This document shows positions 9,133 through 17,782 of a stretch of DNA of 64,000 bases, piece by piece. The notes beneath the pieces are model-generated. The model was not told the origin of the DNA. It searched no databases and worked only from the letters and a program-made list of their open reading frames with translations. How positions within the stretch are numbered: the first letter of the stretch is position 1; each line of letters opens with the position of its first letter. The DNA is from Providencia burhodogranariea DSM 19968 (GTDB taxonomy: Bacteria > Pseudomonadota > Gammaproteobacteria > Enterobacterales > Enterobacteriaceae). The stretch spans positions 1,743,816 through 1,807,815 of the forward strand of contig NZ_KB233222.1 of the NCBI RefSeq assembly GCF_000314855.2, read 5' to 3'. A program made the position numbers and the translations under genes.

Positions 9133-10137
9133 TCACACTGATTCTTTCATTGCTTGCATAGCTAACTCAAATGAATATAGACGAGCTTGATGATCAAATA
9201 TCTGGCCATTCACCATAATTTCATCGGCTTGCGTCTGATGTAGTACTGATGCTATCCCATGACGAATTTTTGCTTTATCGCCAACGAGTGACATACCAAG
9301 TGATTGCTGTACACCAAATTGCTCTGACGGAGACCATAATTGCCCCATATCTTGTACTGGCGGGGGTAATTGTCCAGTTTTACCACGACGTAACATAACA
9401 AAAGCTTGCTGCATCGACGTAAATAAAAACTCCGCATCACGAATAGTATCAGCGGCAATAATATTAATACACACCATCGCATAGGGTTTTTCGAGCCGAG
9501 CAGATGGTTTAAAATTTTCGCGATAAACGTGTAGAGCTTGTAACAGCAGGTCAGGCGCAAAATGTGAAGCAAACGCAAACGGTAAGCCCATTTGAGCTGC
9601 AAGTTGTGCACTGTATAAGCTTGAACCTAACAACCACACAGGAATTTTTTCACCATATCCAGGAACAGGCCTAACAGCAGGATTTGGATCTTTCGCATCG
9701 AACCAGTTAACTAATTCAGCAACATCACGAGGAAAATTATCAATATCATTGCTCATATGACGACGCAATGCCCTCATTGTCTGCTGATCACTACCCGGTG
9801 CTCGACCTAATCCTAAATCTATACGATTAGGATAAAGTGCATTTAATGTTCCAAATTGCTCTGCGATGACTAACGGCGAGTGATTAGGTAACATAACACC
9901 ACCTGAACCAAGGTGTAATGTCGTAGTATTTGCCGCAAGATAACCAATTAATACAGATGTCGCAGCACTCGCTATGCCTGTCATATTATGATGTTCAGCC
10001 AACCAGTAACGATGATACCCCAGTTTTTCAGCTAATTTCGCCAAATCAAGAGAATGAAAAAAAGCATCTTTGGCAGAAGAACCCTGTGTTATTGGTGCGA
10101 GATCTAATACTGAAAACGGAATTTGTTTATCTGACAT
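9133..10137 (-). CDS. LLM class flavin-dependent oxidoreductase, YhbW-like
   Basis: 334 residues of the bacterial luciferase-like TIM-barrel family. It begins with the VLDLAPI segment and continues with [31 protein letters not shown] and [13 protein letters not shown], all hallmark segments of the YhbW type. Such proteins bind reduced FMN and oxidise an organic substrate; the substrate of YhbW-like members is unknown. It runs in the same direction as, and upstream of, the LysR gene, with about 115 bases between. E. coli has an ortholog (yhbW) in a different context. Confidence 0.87.
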   Translation of the reverse strand: MSDKQIPFSVLDLAPITQGSSAKDAFFHSLDLAKLAEKLGYHRYWLAEHHNMTGIASAATSVLIGYLAANTTTLHLGSGGVMLPNHSPLVIAEQFGTLNALYPNRIDLGLGRAPGSDQQTMRALRRHMSNDIDNFPRDVAELVNWFDAKDPNPAVRPVPGYGEKIPVWLLGSSLYSAQLAAQMGLPFAFASHFAPDLLLQALHVYRENFKPSARLEKPYAMVCINIIAADTIRDAEFLFTSMQQAFVMLRRGKTGQLPPPVQDMGQLWSPSEQFGVQQSLGMSLVGDKAKIRHGIASVLHQTQADEIMVNGQIFDHQARLYSFELAMQAMKESV

Positions 10138-10559
10138 AACGGCTCACTTTATTAATATTTTGTTATTTCATCATTTAACCATCGTAATCGATTCCGCCTT
10201 TACTCTCCAGTAACGCAACCCTCCACCGCACAACTGATGCCTTTTACCAAGTTGCATATTCATGTTTATTTCCTATTTTCATTAACGATGAGTACTTATA
10301 ACGACTGCAACGAAAATCATTCGTTTAGGAACACATCAACGTAGATTCGCTTAACAATTATAGATAATTAAGATGATTAATGTTTTAACGTAAAAGGAAC
10401 CAATTTTATTTCAATATTAGGCTATTTGCGGCAAATAAGCAGAAAATATGAAGATAGTGCAGTAAATGTGAAGCTTCAGTCAAAGCAAGTAAAAGCGATT
10501 GCGACCTGAAACTAATTCATAGAATATCTCAGTCATTGCAAACAAAGAGGGCTATATCA
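10138..10559. other. Gap between the flavin oxidoreductase and a small secreted-protein gene
   Basis: No gene is visible. The stretch must hold divergent promoters; no clear operator was recognised. Confidence 0.4.
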
Positions 10560-10883
10560 ATGAAGAAAATTAATTCAAGTTTACTTGCTATTATGCTGAT
10601 GTCAGTTGGGTTTGCGGCAGTAGCTGCTAATGCCCCAGAGAATAAATCACCACGCCATCAAATGGGAGGTCATCCTAATGTGGTCTATAGCGTTACTCAG
10701 CAGACAACAACGCCAAATGAAACATTAAAAAAATTAATTAACGATGCACCAAAAACAGAAGATGGTAAGAGTTATATGGTGAAAATGACTATCGTTGAAG
10801 TTCCTGAATTCAATAAAATAAATCGAAATAATGCTAAACAGCCGACGAATACAGCATCGACTACAGCACCAGCTGCACAATAG
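10560..10883 (+). CDS. Small secreted protein of unknown function
   Basis: 107 residues starting MKKINSSLLAIMLMSVGFAAVAA, a clean Sec signal peptide with likely cleavage near AVAA/NA. The mature part is hydrophilic, with a central segment (LKKLINDAPKTEDGKSYMVK) and a Thr/Ala-rich low-complexity tail. The ATG at 10560 follows AAAGAGGG; a TTG 24 bases upstream is less likely. It is probably periplasmic. No domain was recognised. Two hairpins follow. Confidence 0.65.
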   Translation: MKKINSSLLAIMLMSVGFAAVAANAPENKSPRHQMGGHPNVVYSVTQQTTTPNETLKKLINDAPKTEDGKSYMVKMTIVEVPEFNKINRNNAKQPTNTASTTAPAAQ

Positions 10884-10900
10884 CTATTACATTAACATGC

Positions 10901-10934
10901 TTATAGGTATTACCTTTTAGAGCAATACCTATAA
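10901..10934. repeat. Perfect 11-bp inverted repeat
   Basis: TTATAGGTATT and AATACCTATAA are separated by 12 bases, just after the small secreted-protein gene. A strong hairpin without a T tract, perhaps an mRNA 3' end stabiliser. Confidence 0.6.
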
Positions 10935-11004
10935 TCGAATAGCGTTCATCGCTCAGATTCGCTATTTTAAGCAGATAAAAATTAAATGTATTAATCCTAC
11001 GATT

Positions 11005-11031
11005 GCCTCTATTTTCAGAGGCTTTTTTTTT
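11005..11031 (+). terminator. Rho-independent terminator
   Basis: GCCTCT-ATTTTC-AGAGGC is followed by nine T on the plus strand, about 120 bases past the secreted-protein gene. Confidence 0.88.
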
Positions 11032-11151
11032 GCATCTAAATAAAACTCAAACAATAACTAGTAAAATTACTTATTTCTTTCTAGTCTTAAGAAAAGCAGA
11101 TGGAATAACCACTGCTTTGATACCGCTTTTATTCTACTTTTGGAGCTAATC

Positions 11152-11340
11152 ATGGGTTATTTCGAACTTAAGAAATCGACAAAAGATACAAATCAACCAT
11201 ACTATTTTGTGCTTAAAGCCGCGAATCACGAAATCATCGCAAATAGTGAAATGTACTCTTCCAAACAAGCTGCATTAAAAGGGATTGCGTCCGTCAAGAA
11301 AAATGCCGCAACAGACGAGATCAAAGATCTCACTACCTAA
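11152..11340 (+). CDS. YegP family (DUF1508) small protein
   Basis: 62 residues: MGYFELKKSTKDTNQPYYFV then LKAANHEIIANSEMYSSKQA and AALKGIASVKKNA. This is one copy of the DUF1508 fold, in which small domains pair as a dimer; E. coli YegP carries two tandem copies, so this single-copy form presumably dimerises. The start ATG follows TTTGGAG. The family is linked to stress by its occurrence but has no defined reaction. It stands alone between two terminators. Confidence 0.85.
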   Translation: MGYFELKKSTKDTNQPYYFVLKAANHEIIANSEMYSSKQAALKGIASVKKNAATDEIKDLTT

Positions 11341-11390
11341 TTACTGTTTATTTTGAATAAACATACGATTAATGGTTCATTATAAATTAA

Positions 11391-11421
11391 GTGCCCTTGT
11401 TGAATTGGCAAGGGCATTTTT
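11391..11421 (+). terminator. Terminator between yegP-like gene and azlD
   Basis: TGCCCTTG / CAAGGGCA with a 9-nt loop and five T after it on the plus strand. AT-rich flanks on both sides could let it serve the convergent azlD as well. Confidence 0.85.
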
Positions 11422-11432
11422 CATTTCTATGG

Positions 11433-11753
11433 TTAGAAAATTAAGCGTAGTAATGCAGTAATAATTGCAGCTGATAACACAATGACAAGGAATGGTTTTT
11501 TATACCAAGTAAGAATACCTGCAACCAATACCCCTGTAATTTTTGGGATATCAGAAAGATGATTACCTTCAAATACAGTAGATGTCACAGCCACAGAAAA
11601 TAAAATGACAATCGCTGCGGCAGAAAATAATGTTTTAGTATTGTCCGATAAAACGACTTTTCCTTTAAAAATAGCACTTGATGCGCGCATTAAGTAAGTA
11701 CCTACCGCCAGCAATAAAATACCACCTAAAATCAGCCATTGGTTATCCATCAT
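11433..11753 (-). CDS. azlD: AzlD family branched-chain amino-acid exporter subunit
   Basis: A 106-residue hydrophobic protein with four predicted spans and the TYLMRASSAI segment near residues 19-28 typical of the AzlD family. It is the small partner of AzlC in two-component branched-chain amino-acid (or analogue) exporters of the LIV-E type. Its start lies two bases after the azlC stop, so the two are co-translated. The divergent XRE-cupin regulator is the probable controller. Confidence 0.87.
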   Translation of the reverse strand: MMDNQWLILGGILLLAVGTYLMRASSAIFKGKVVLSDNTKTLFSAAAIVILFSVAVTSTVFEGNHLSDIPKITGVLVAGILTWYKKPFLVIVLSAAIITALLRLIF

Positions 11754-11755
11754 TA

Positions 11756-12412
11756 CTAGCTCCTAATATAAATAACTAGACTTAATAACGCCATTAACAC
11801 CGGGATCCCTGCGGGTAAATACGGTGTTGTCGCGACGGCAATAATGGCACCTGCGATCGCAGCTAAGCGCAGGCGTTTATCTTTCAATGCAGGTAGCGAA
11901 AGCGCTAATATAATCGCAGGGAACATGGCATCCATTCCAAACATTTGAGTGTCTTGGATAAAACTGCCTACACCCTCACCAATCAGCACGCCAACAGGCC
12001 AGCAAATCAAAATACCTATTCCGCATAACCAAAATGCCGCTCTTTTCTCTTTATCACTTTCTTGCGCCAAACCAAATACAACACTTTCATCGTTCATGAT
12101 GTGATAACCCAAAAGCGCTTTAGGCCCCTTTCCTACAAGCTCACTCACCGCAAAGCTGAATGGAATATGTCGAGAGTTAACCAGCAGCCCTGCTAATGCA
12201 GCAGAAATTGGGCTACCACCAGTAAAAATCACACCAATAAAAAGAAATTCTGACGCCCCTGCTAACACTAAAATTGAGAGTGTTAAAGGAACCCAAAGAT
12301 CAAAACCTTGTGAGTGCGCTAATGCACCATAAGAAATGCCCACAATTAAGTCTGCGATACAAACTAATACAATATTTTTTATCGTGTTATTATTAAGTGA
12401 TGAAGTAAACAT
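11756..12412 (-). CDS. azlC: AzlC family branched-chain amino-acid exporter subunit
   Basis: 218 residues with about six to seven membrane spans and family segments LIVGISYGALAHSQG (residues 22-36), LTLSILVLAGASEFLFIG and LLVNSRHIPFSFA. It is the large subunit of the AzlCD exporter in the inner membrane. Only 37 bases separate its start from the divergent XRE-cupin gene, so they share a compact control region. The exported substrate is not certain; members move leucine, valine, azaleucine and related compounds. Confidence 0.88.
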   Translation of the reverse strand: MFTSSLNNNTIKNIVLVCIADLIVGISYGALAHSQGFDLWVPLTLSILVLAGASEFLFIGVIFTGGSPISAALAGLLVNSRHIPFSFAVSELVGKGPKALLGYHIMNDESVVFGLAQESDKEKRAAFWLCGIGILICWPVGVLIGEGVGSFIQDTQMFGMDAMFPAIILALSLPALKDKRLRLAAIAGAIIAVATTPYLPAGIPVLMALLSLVIYIRS

Positions 12413-12449
12413 AATTTAAATCGTTCTATATATAATACGTTCGTTCATT

Positions 12450-13055
12450 ATGTCGGTCATTATTAAAAAGCGCAATCAAAATAGGAAATTAAAATTGAGC
12501 TCATTTACCCCACCTATCGCGTTAATTGCCAAGGCACTGGTTAGAGAAAGACAAAAAAGCGGCCTCTCACTCTCTGAACTCTCTCGTCAGGCGGGTATCG
12601 CTAAATCGACACTGTCTCAATTAGAATCAGGAAATGGTAACCCTAGCATAGAAACTTTATGGGCTATTTGTGTTGCTTTAGATGTCCCTTTTTCACGACT
12701 AATCGAAGATAAACAAGAACCCGTGACTTTTATTCGTCATGGTCAGGGTATTAAAACCAGTGCTGAGCATGCTAATTATATGGCATTCTTGCTCTCGTCC
12801 GCTCCAGCTAATTCACAGCGTGATATCTATACTATCGTCGCAGAGCCTGGGCGTGACCGCATTTCTCAGCCGCATATGCAAGACGTGAGTGAACATATTA
12901 TATTAATGCATGGACGTGCCATGGTTGGCCCATTGGATAACCCTGTTGAACTTCATCCGGGGGATTATATTCATTATCGCGGGGATGAACCGCATATTAT
13001 GCGTGCACTCGAACCCAATACGATGGCCGTTATGATTATCGACAAACAAAATTAA
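12450..13055 (+). CDS. XRE family regulator with C-terminal cupin domain
   Basis: 201 residues. An XRE helix-turn-helix spans about residues 34-76 (SLSELSRQAGIAKSTLSQLE then NPSIETLWAICVAL), and a cupin fold fills residues 120-195 (SEHIILMHGRAMVGPLDNPV ... HPGDYIHYRGDEPHIMRAL). This architecture is a common ligand-responsive repressor of amino-acid or polyamine genes. It is divergent from azlCD, which it likely controls. Residues 1-20 are Lys/Arg-rich and outside the domain, so a later start cannot be ruled out. Confidence 0.88.
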   Translation: MSVIIKKRNQNRKLKLSSFTPPIALIAKALVRERQKSGLSLSELSRQAGIAKSTLSQLESGNGNPSIETLWAICVALDVPFSRLIEDKQEPVTFIRHGQGIKTSAEHANYMAFLLSSAPANSQRDIYTIVAEPGRDRISQPHMQDVSEHIILMHGRAMVGPLDNPVELHPGDYIHYRGDEPHIMRALEPNTMAVMIIDKQN

Positions 13056-13105
13056 ATCAAAATGATAAAAGTATTTGAATATAACGATGAGTTATAAATA
13101 CACAA

Positions 13106-13132
13106 AGCCTTGTCGTATAAAACGACAAGGCT
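13106..13132. terminator. Bidirectional terminator
   Basis: AGCCTTGTCGT and ACGACAAGGCT form an 11-bp perfect stem with a 5-nt loop between the convergent XRE-cupin and M20 genes. Confidence 0.75.
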
Positions 13133-13141
13133 AATCATTAA

Positions 13142-14326
13142 CTAAAATTTATTTTGTTGCAAATAAGACCATGCATATTGAGCATATAATTCAGCGCCTG
13201 TTACCATGGCATCTTCATCGATATTAAATCGCCCATGGTGATGCGCCCATTGCGTATCTTTTTCTGGATTACCTGACCCCAATAATGCAAAACACCCCGG
13301 AATGTTTTCAATATAGAAACTGAAATCCTCACCACCTGTCGTTGGTTTCTCAAACATTAGTGTATCTTCACCAAAAGCTTGAGTAATGACAGATTGCGCA
13401 AGTAACGCACTATGCTCTTCATTAATAACGGGTAATGTTCCATAGGTATATATTACTTCTGCGGTCGCTCCGTACATTGCTGCAGTATGTTCTGCATAAC
13501 GTCTGATTGCCGCTTCAATACGATCACGGGTTTCGATGTTAAAGCAACGAACAGTGCCATCTAATACTGCATTTTCAGCGATAACGTTAAAGCGAGTTCC
13601 AACATCCATCTTGCCAATACTGACAACCGCAGACTCAAGTGCAGATGTTTCACGTGAGATAACAGCCTGTAGATTTAATACGAAAGATGACGCTACAACA
13701 GCAGCATCAATGGTTGCTTCAGGCATTGAACCATGTCCACCACGCCCTTTAAATTTGACAACTAATAAGTCTGCTGATGCAAATGTGCCACCGACATTGC
13801 ATGATATTTTTCCTGATGGCGTTGTCGACCAAATATGCATGCCAAATACGTTATCTACGTTTTCAACCGCACCTTGTTTAACCATTTCACGCGCACCTTG
13901 TGCTATCTCTTCAGCAGGCTGGAAAATCAATCTAACATTACCCGTGAGTTCTGCTCGTACGTCATACAAGGCTTTTGCTGCTGTCAACAGCATCGAGGTA
14001 TGCGCATCATGGCCACAGGCATGCATTTTACCTTGATTTTGTGATTTATAATCTAATGAATCATTTAGCTCAAGTACCGGAAGTGCATCTATATCTGCTC
14101 GTAATGCAACGGTTTTTCCCGGTTTACCACCCTTAATTTCTGCGATAATACCTGTTGGTTCAGTCAGACGATACTCAATACCAATTTTGGTTAATTCTTC
14201 TGCAATACGTTGCGTAGTGCGTACCTCTTCCCACGGCAATTCAGGGTGTGAATGCAGGTCACGACGAAAAGCAATCATAGCTGTCGTATATTTTTTAATT
14301 GCTTCAGTAATTGTTGTATTTACCAT
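13142..14326 (-). CDS. M20 family amidohydrolase (aminoacylase / hippurate-hydrolase type)
   Basis: 394 residues of the M20 di-metal peptidase family, subgroup HipO/AbgA/IAA-amino-acid hydrolase. Visible landmarks: DLHSHPELPWEE near the N-terminus, HACGHDAH with the metal-bridging Cys/His, QPAEE (catalytic Glu), GMHIW, a dimerisation domain from FKGRGGHGSMPE, and a C-terminal HHGRFNIDEDAM metal ligand segment. Such enzymes split N-acyl amino acids in the cytosol. It is the last gene of a three-gene minus-strand set with a second M20 hydrolase and a transporter, 69 bases after the former. The exact acyl group is unknown. Confidence 0.88.
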   Translation of the reverse strand: MVNTTITEAIKKYTTAMIAFRRDLHSHPELPWEEVRTTQRIAEELTKIGIEYRLTEPTGIIAEIKGGKPGKTVALRADIDALPVLELNDSLDYKSQNQGKMHACGHDAHTSMLLTAAKALYDVRAELTGNVRLIFQPAEEIAQGAREMVKQGAVENVDNVFGMHIWSTTPSGKISCNVGGTFASADLLVVKFKGRGGHGSMPEATIDAAVVASSFVLNLQAVISRETSALESAVVSIGKMDVGTRFNVIAENAVLDGTVRCFNIETRDRIEAAIRRYAEHTAAMYGATAEVIYTYGTLPVINEEHSALLAQSVITQAFGEDTLMFEKPTTGGEDFSFYIENIPGCFALLGSGNPEKDTQWAHHHGRFNIDEDAMVTGAELYAQYAWSYLQQNKF

Positions 14327-14395
14327 TTTTCTACCTTTACCCTTTTCTGCAGAGGTTTATCTATCTGCTTAATACTAATAATGCTTATCTAAAAT

Positions 14396-15631
14396 TTAGC
14401 ACTCAGTCAATGATTTCACTGTTTCGAACATGACATCGACACCGCGCGCTATTTGTTCATAGTCAGTCCATTCATCAGGGTGATGACTTAAGCCATTACG
14501 ACTTGGTACAAATATCAATCCCGTCTGCGTTATTCCCGCAAAAATCATCGTGTCATGCCCTGCACCGCTCACCATAGTTCTATAGCGTAGACCTTGTGCT
14601 TCGGCATGTTGTGCCATTACTCGGTGAATATCAGGATTTAGCTCAGTAGGTGCAACATAAAGTGGTTGTACTATGTCACTTTGAAGTGCCATTTTGGCAC
14701 TTTCTTCTTCAATTAATGCAATCACTTGTTCGATAGCGTTACCCAGTGCACTTTTATTTTTTGAACGAATATCCACACTAAAAATGACTTCACTTGGGAT
14801 CACATTAGCGCCATTAGGTAAGACATTTAATCGTCCTACAGTGGCAACAGTGCTATTGCTAGCTGCAATCGCGATATCAGGGATCTGGCTGATAATATGA
14901 CTCGCACACACTAATGCATCCGCTCGCATATTCATTGGTGTTGTTCCGGCATGACCTGCTTTACCGGTTAATTTAATCTCCAACTGAGCAATACCGACAA
15001 CAGTTTCAACGATCCCAATATCTTCGTTTGCTTGCTCTAGTACTGGGCCTTGTTCAATATGCAGTTCTAAAAATGCTTTAACTGTGGAGGGATCAAGTAC
15101 AGCTTCAGCGGCTTTATCTGCATCAAAACCTGCATCAGCCATACGCTTTGCTGCTGAGACGCCCTGCCTATCTTTCAATTGATGCAGTTCTTTACTACCA
15201 ATAAGCCCAGTAATAACACTTGATGCCATCAACGCGCGTCCGAAGCTAGTTCCTTCTTCTTCGACCAATGCAATAACCTCAAGAGGATAACGTGGCTGAA
15301 GGTTTTGTTCTCGTATGCGAGCAACAACATCTAGCCCAGTAATGATCCCTGCCGGACCATCAAAAGCGCCACCATGTGGCACTGAATCAAAATGTGAACC
15401 AATAATAACAGCAGGTAATTCCTTTTCACGGCCTTCTAATCGGCCATAAATATTGCCAATAGCATCTTCACGAACTTGCAAACCAAGCTCTTTCATTTGT
15501 TGTTTTAAATAATCACGAGCTTGTTTATCTTGCTGACTATAGCTTAGTCTAGTCGTTCCTTGACCTGGCGTAGCGGTATATTCTGCCAACTGCTCTATGT
15601 GCTGTTGAATTCTTAATGCGCTTGATTCCAT
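14396..15631 (-). CDS. M20 family N-carbamoyl-amino-acid hydrolase / allantoate amidohydrolase-like
   Basis: 411 residues of the M20 branch that includes N-carbamoyl-L-amino-acid hydrolases, beta-ureidopropionase and allantoate amidohydrolase. Metal-site segments GSHFDSVPHGGAFDGPAGI, VEEEGTSFGRALMAS and ELHIEQGPVLE are complete, and SGAGHDTMIFAGI and the closing HHPDEW segment are present. It probably removes a carbamoyl or similar group from amino acids. The gene begins only seven bases after the upstream transporter gene, so the pair is almost certainly co-transcribed. Which of the subfamily reactions applies cannot be settled from sequence alone. Confidence 0.87.
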   Translation of the reverse strand: MESSALRIQQHIEQLAEYTATPGQGTTRLSYSQQDKQARDYLKQQMKELGLQVREDAIGNIYGRLEGREKELPAVIIGSHFDSVPHGGAFDGPAGIITGLDVVARIREQNLQPRYPLEVIALVEEEGTSFGRALMASSVITGLIGSKELHQLKDRQGVSAAKRMADAGFDADKAAEAVLDPSTVKAFLELHIEQGPVLEQANEDIGIVETVVGIAQLEIKLTGKAGHAGTTPMNMRADALVCASHIISQIPDIAIAASNSTVATVGRLNVLPNGANVIPSEVIFSVDIRSKNKSALGNAIEQVIALIEEESAKMALQSDIVQPLYVAPTELNPDIHRVMAQHAEAQGLRYRTMVSGAGHDTMIFAGITQTGLIFVPSRNGLSHHPDEWTDYEQIARGVDVMFETVKSLTEC

Positions 15632-15638
15632 AATTTAT

Positions 15639-16862
15639 TTACCCTACAAGTGGTGTAATAAAGCTAACCATTACCCCTGCTAATACAACAGAGACGATGG
15701 TAACGGAGATAAAACCACCGACTAACATCGGGCCTAACATATGCCCAGTCAGAATTTCACGTTCTTTCTCATCTTTTGTCAGCGCATTAATCGCTTCATT
15801 CGTAATAATGTAATCAGCGGGGAAGCCATATAATGCAGTTAATGATACGGCAAAAGCCATTTCTTTAGAGACTCCGAGAATTTTACCGACAATCCACGAA
15901 GCCAAATACATGCCAATAACGGCAGCAACAATTAATACCACCAATGGATAAACAAGGCGCATCAACATATCTGGTGTGGCATGGTTCAAGGTATCAAAGA
16001 TAAAGAGCATTAATGCCATGATAGCAAATCCGAAACCGTTAGCTTTTTGTAGCGGTTGTCTTTCTAAAAAACCTAATGATGAGGCAATAACGCCGAACAA
16101 TAAACACAGAACAAAAGGACTGATGCTAACAATCGGTGCTGCCAATGATGATACTAAATAGGCTAAATAACCAATTGCTGCCAACCGCAAGAATTTAAAG
16201 TAGGCCGTATTATAATGTGATGGTATTTTTTTGAATAAACGCGGCATGGCATCTTCAGAGTTACTTGCTTTAATATCAACACCCGTATCGCCTTCAACAG
16301 CTAATGATTCTTTCCATTGACCATTACGATATTTTTCAAGGACACGACGCCCTTCTCGTTTCAGCATAACAGCCGTCAGTGGATAACCAGCAAACCCTTG
16401 CATAACATAAATAACAATCGCAAACACAGACAAGTCAATAAGACCTGCATCTGCGGCACCTTTAGACATAATTAATGAAGATACAATCCCCCCCACTAAT
16501 GGCGGAATAGCAACCAACACAGTGTTCATATCAAATAAGGTGATACCCACGATAAAAGTAAATACGATAATACCTAATATCCCTGATAAGGAAATTACAA
16601 TTGTTTTCCACTGCCGCATTAATTCTTTTAGGGATAACAATGTTCCCATATTAGTAATTAATAGGTACATCAATGTAATTGCAACGACCTGTGGTATTCC
16701 CGCAATACTGACAATATTTTTTGGGAAAAAGGTCCAATATCCCAAAAGAAATAAAACAGCACACACGAAAACAGAAGGGATCCATGCTTTGGTTCTTACC
16801 GCAATAGCATCCCCTATGTACAATATAAAAACTATAATAAACAGCGCTAACATCTGTGACAT
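15639..16862 (-). CDS. Multi-span membrane transporter, probably for the substrate of the M20 enzymes
   Basis: 407 residues with about ten to eleven hydrophobic segments and conserved-looking loops such as PPLVGGIVSSLIMSKGAADA and ALYGFPADYIITNEAIN. The internal layout (two halves, each with a glycine-rich helix break) recalls secondary carriers of the glutamate/ion-transporter type, but I do not recognise the exact family. It is the first gene of the three-gene hydrolase set, so it most likely imports an N-substituted amino acid. The ATG is preceded by a GGGGAAACGTT stretch. Confidence 0.7.
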   Translation of the reverse strand: MSQMLALFIIVFILYIGDAIAVRTKAWIPSVFVCAVLFLLGYWTFFPKNIVSIAGIPQVVAITLMYLLITNMGTLLSLKELMRQWKTIVISLSGILGIIVFTFIVGITLFDMNTVLVAIPPLVGGIVSSLIMSKGAADAGLIDLSVFAIVIYVMQGFAGYPLTAVMLKREGRRVLEKYRNGQWKESLAVEGDTGVDIKASNSEDAMPRLFKKIPSHYNTAYFKFLRLAAIGYLAYLVSSLAAPIVSISPFVLCLLFGVIASSLGFLERQPLQKANGFGFAIMALMLFIFDTLNHATPDMLMRLVYPLVVLIVAAVIGMYLASWIVGKILGVSKEMAFAVSLTALYGFPADYIITNEAINALTKDEKEREILTGHMLGPMLVGGFISVTIVSVVLAGVMVSFITPLVG

Positions 16863-17720
16863 AACGTTTCCCCGTCAATACATAACATAATTAAAATTAC
16901 CGCTGGCTGCTTTGAGTAGGTTGAATTACTTATTTTATGTATAAGTATCAAAATAGCGCTTTCACTACCTACAAGCATCTCGAGTTATTTTGGCTATATA
17001 TCTTTTTAATTTAATGATTTTTAGACTATAAGGTTTTAAATTTACTTTTATGGAAAATACAAAACCCATTTCTGTACGATATATAGACAATATTAAGATT
17101 ATTTCTCTGCTGCTTATAAAAATAGCAACAAAATTCATAATATCATCGAAAAACAAGATGTATAGATAGCAAACCAAAGGTAGGCCATATTACTAAATAG
17201 ATAACGCATTGAGCCAATAGTGATAAATAATAATATATCCTTTCAAACCACCAGTATCATCTAACAAATTGGTAACAATTTAGCGTTATATTTTTTATTT
17301 TAATCATTAATAAACATCTAATTTTATAGATTACTTTTTATGCGAAAAATTATATTATTTTTTATTCTCGACAACTTATCAAATTGAATGAATCTTATTT
17401 GGAAATAAAATTCATATTAAACCGTAAATTAAATGAATATCCAGAATAATCAACTGTATTGTTATTTAGTTATAAGTCGGCCCTTAGAGGTGTATTTATC
17501 GCAGTAATGACATCCAGATAGCCGTCTAAAAATATTGAATTAAAGTGATTTTACTTAGCCAGATATTATTTCATTAACCTTTTAAATTAAGTGATAAGAG
17601 ATTACATCTAGATAACTCTATGCTGAATACAAGCAATCGTAGTCAACAGCACCACTACGTGAAGTATGACAAATATATTCCTTCTAGAGATTAGTTATAT
17701 ATTTAAAAACATCTTATAAA
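16863..17720. other. Gap between the hydrolase set and the dal operon
   Basis: About 860 bases, strongly AT-rich. The upstream end must carry the promoter of the transporter-hydrolase set. A degenerate copy of the dispersed repeat (CTACGTGAAGTATGACAAATAT) lies at 17656-17677. No gene was accepted; a 70-codon minus-strand frame at 16965-17177 has no ribosome site. Confidence 0.4.
17656..17677 (+). repeat. Dispersed intergenic repeat, degenerate copy
   Basis: GTGAAGTATGACAAATAT shares the GAAGTATGAC core with copies at 1105 and 62053. Confidence 0.35.
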
Positions 17721-17754
17721 CAAAAATACCCCAACCCAAAAAGGCTGAGGTATT
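17721..17754 (-). terminator. Terminator of the dal operon
   Basis: On the minus strand AATACCTCAGCC pairs with GGTTGGGGTATT using two G-U wobbles, followed by a T run. It lies 29 bases after dalT. The wobble pairs only work on the minus strand, which fixes the direction. Confidence 0.8.
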
Positions 17755-17782
17755 AAACTAATTAATCTTAATTTAAGTTTAT

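Noticed and set aside
13536..14036. 166-codon plus-strand frame inside the M20 gene
   Set aside because: It is antisense to an enzyme with complete active-site motifs; its length follows from the codon use of the real gene.
16965..17177. 70-codon minus-strand frame in the gap before dalT
   Set aside because: Composition follows the AT-rich background; no ribosome site or neighbour support.
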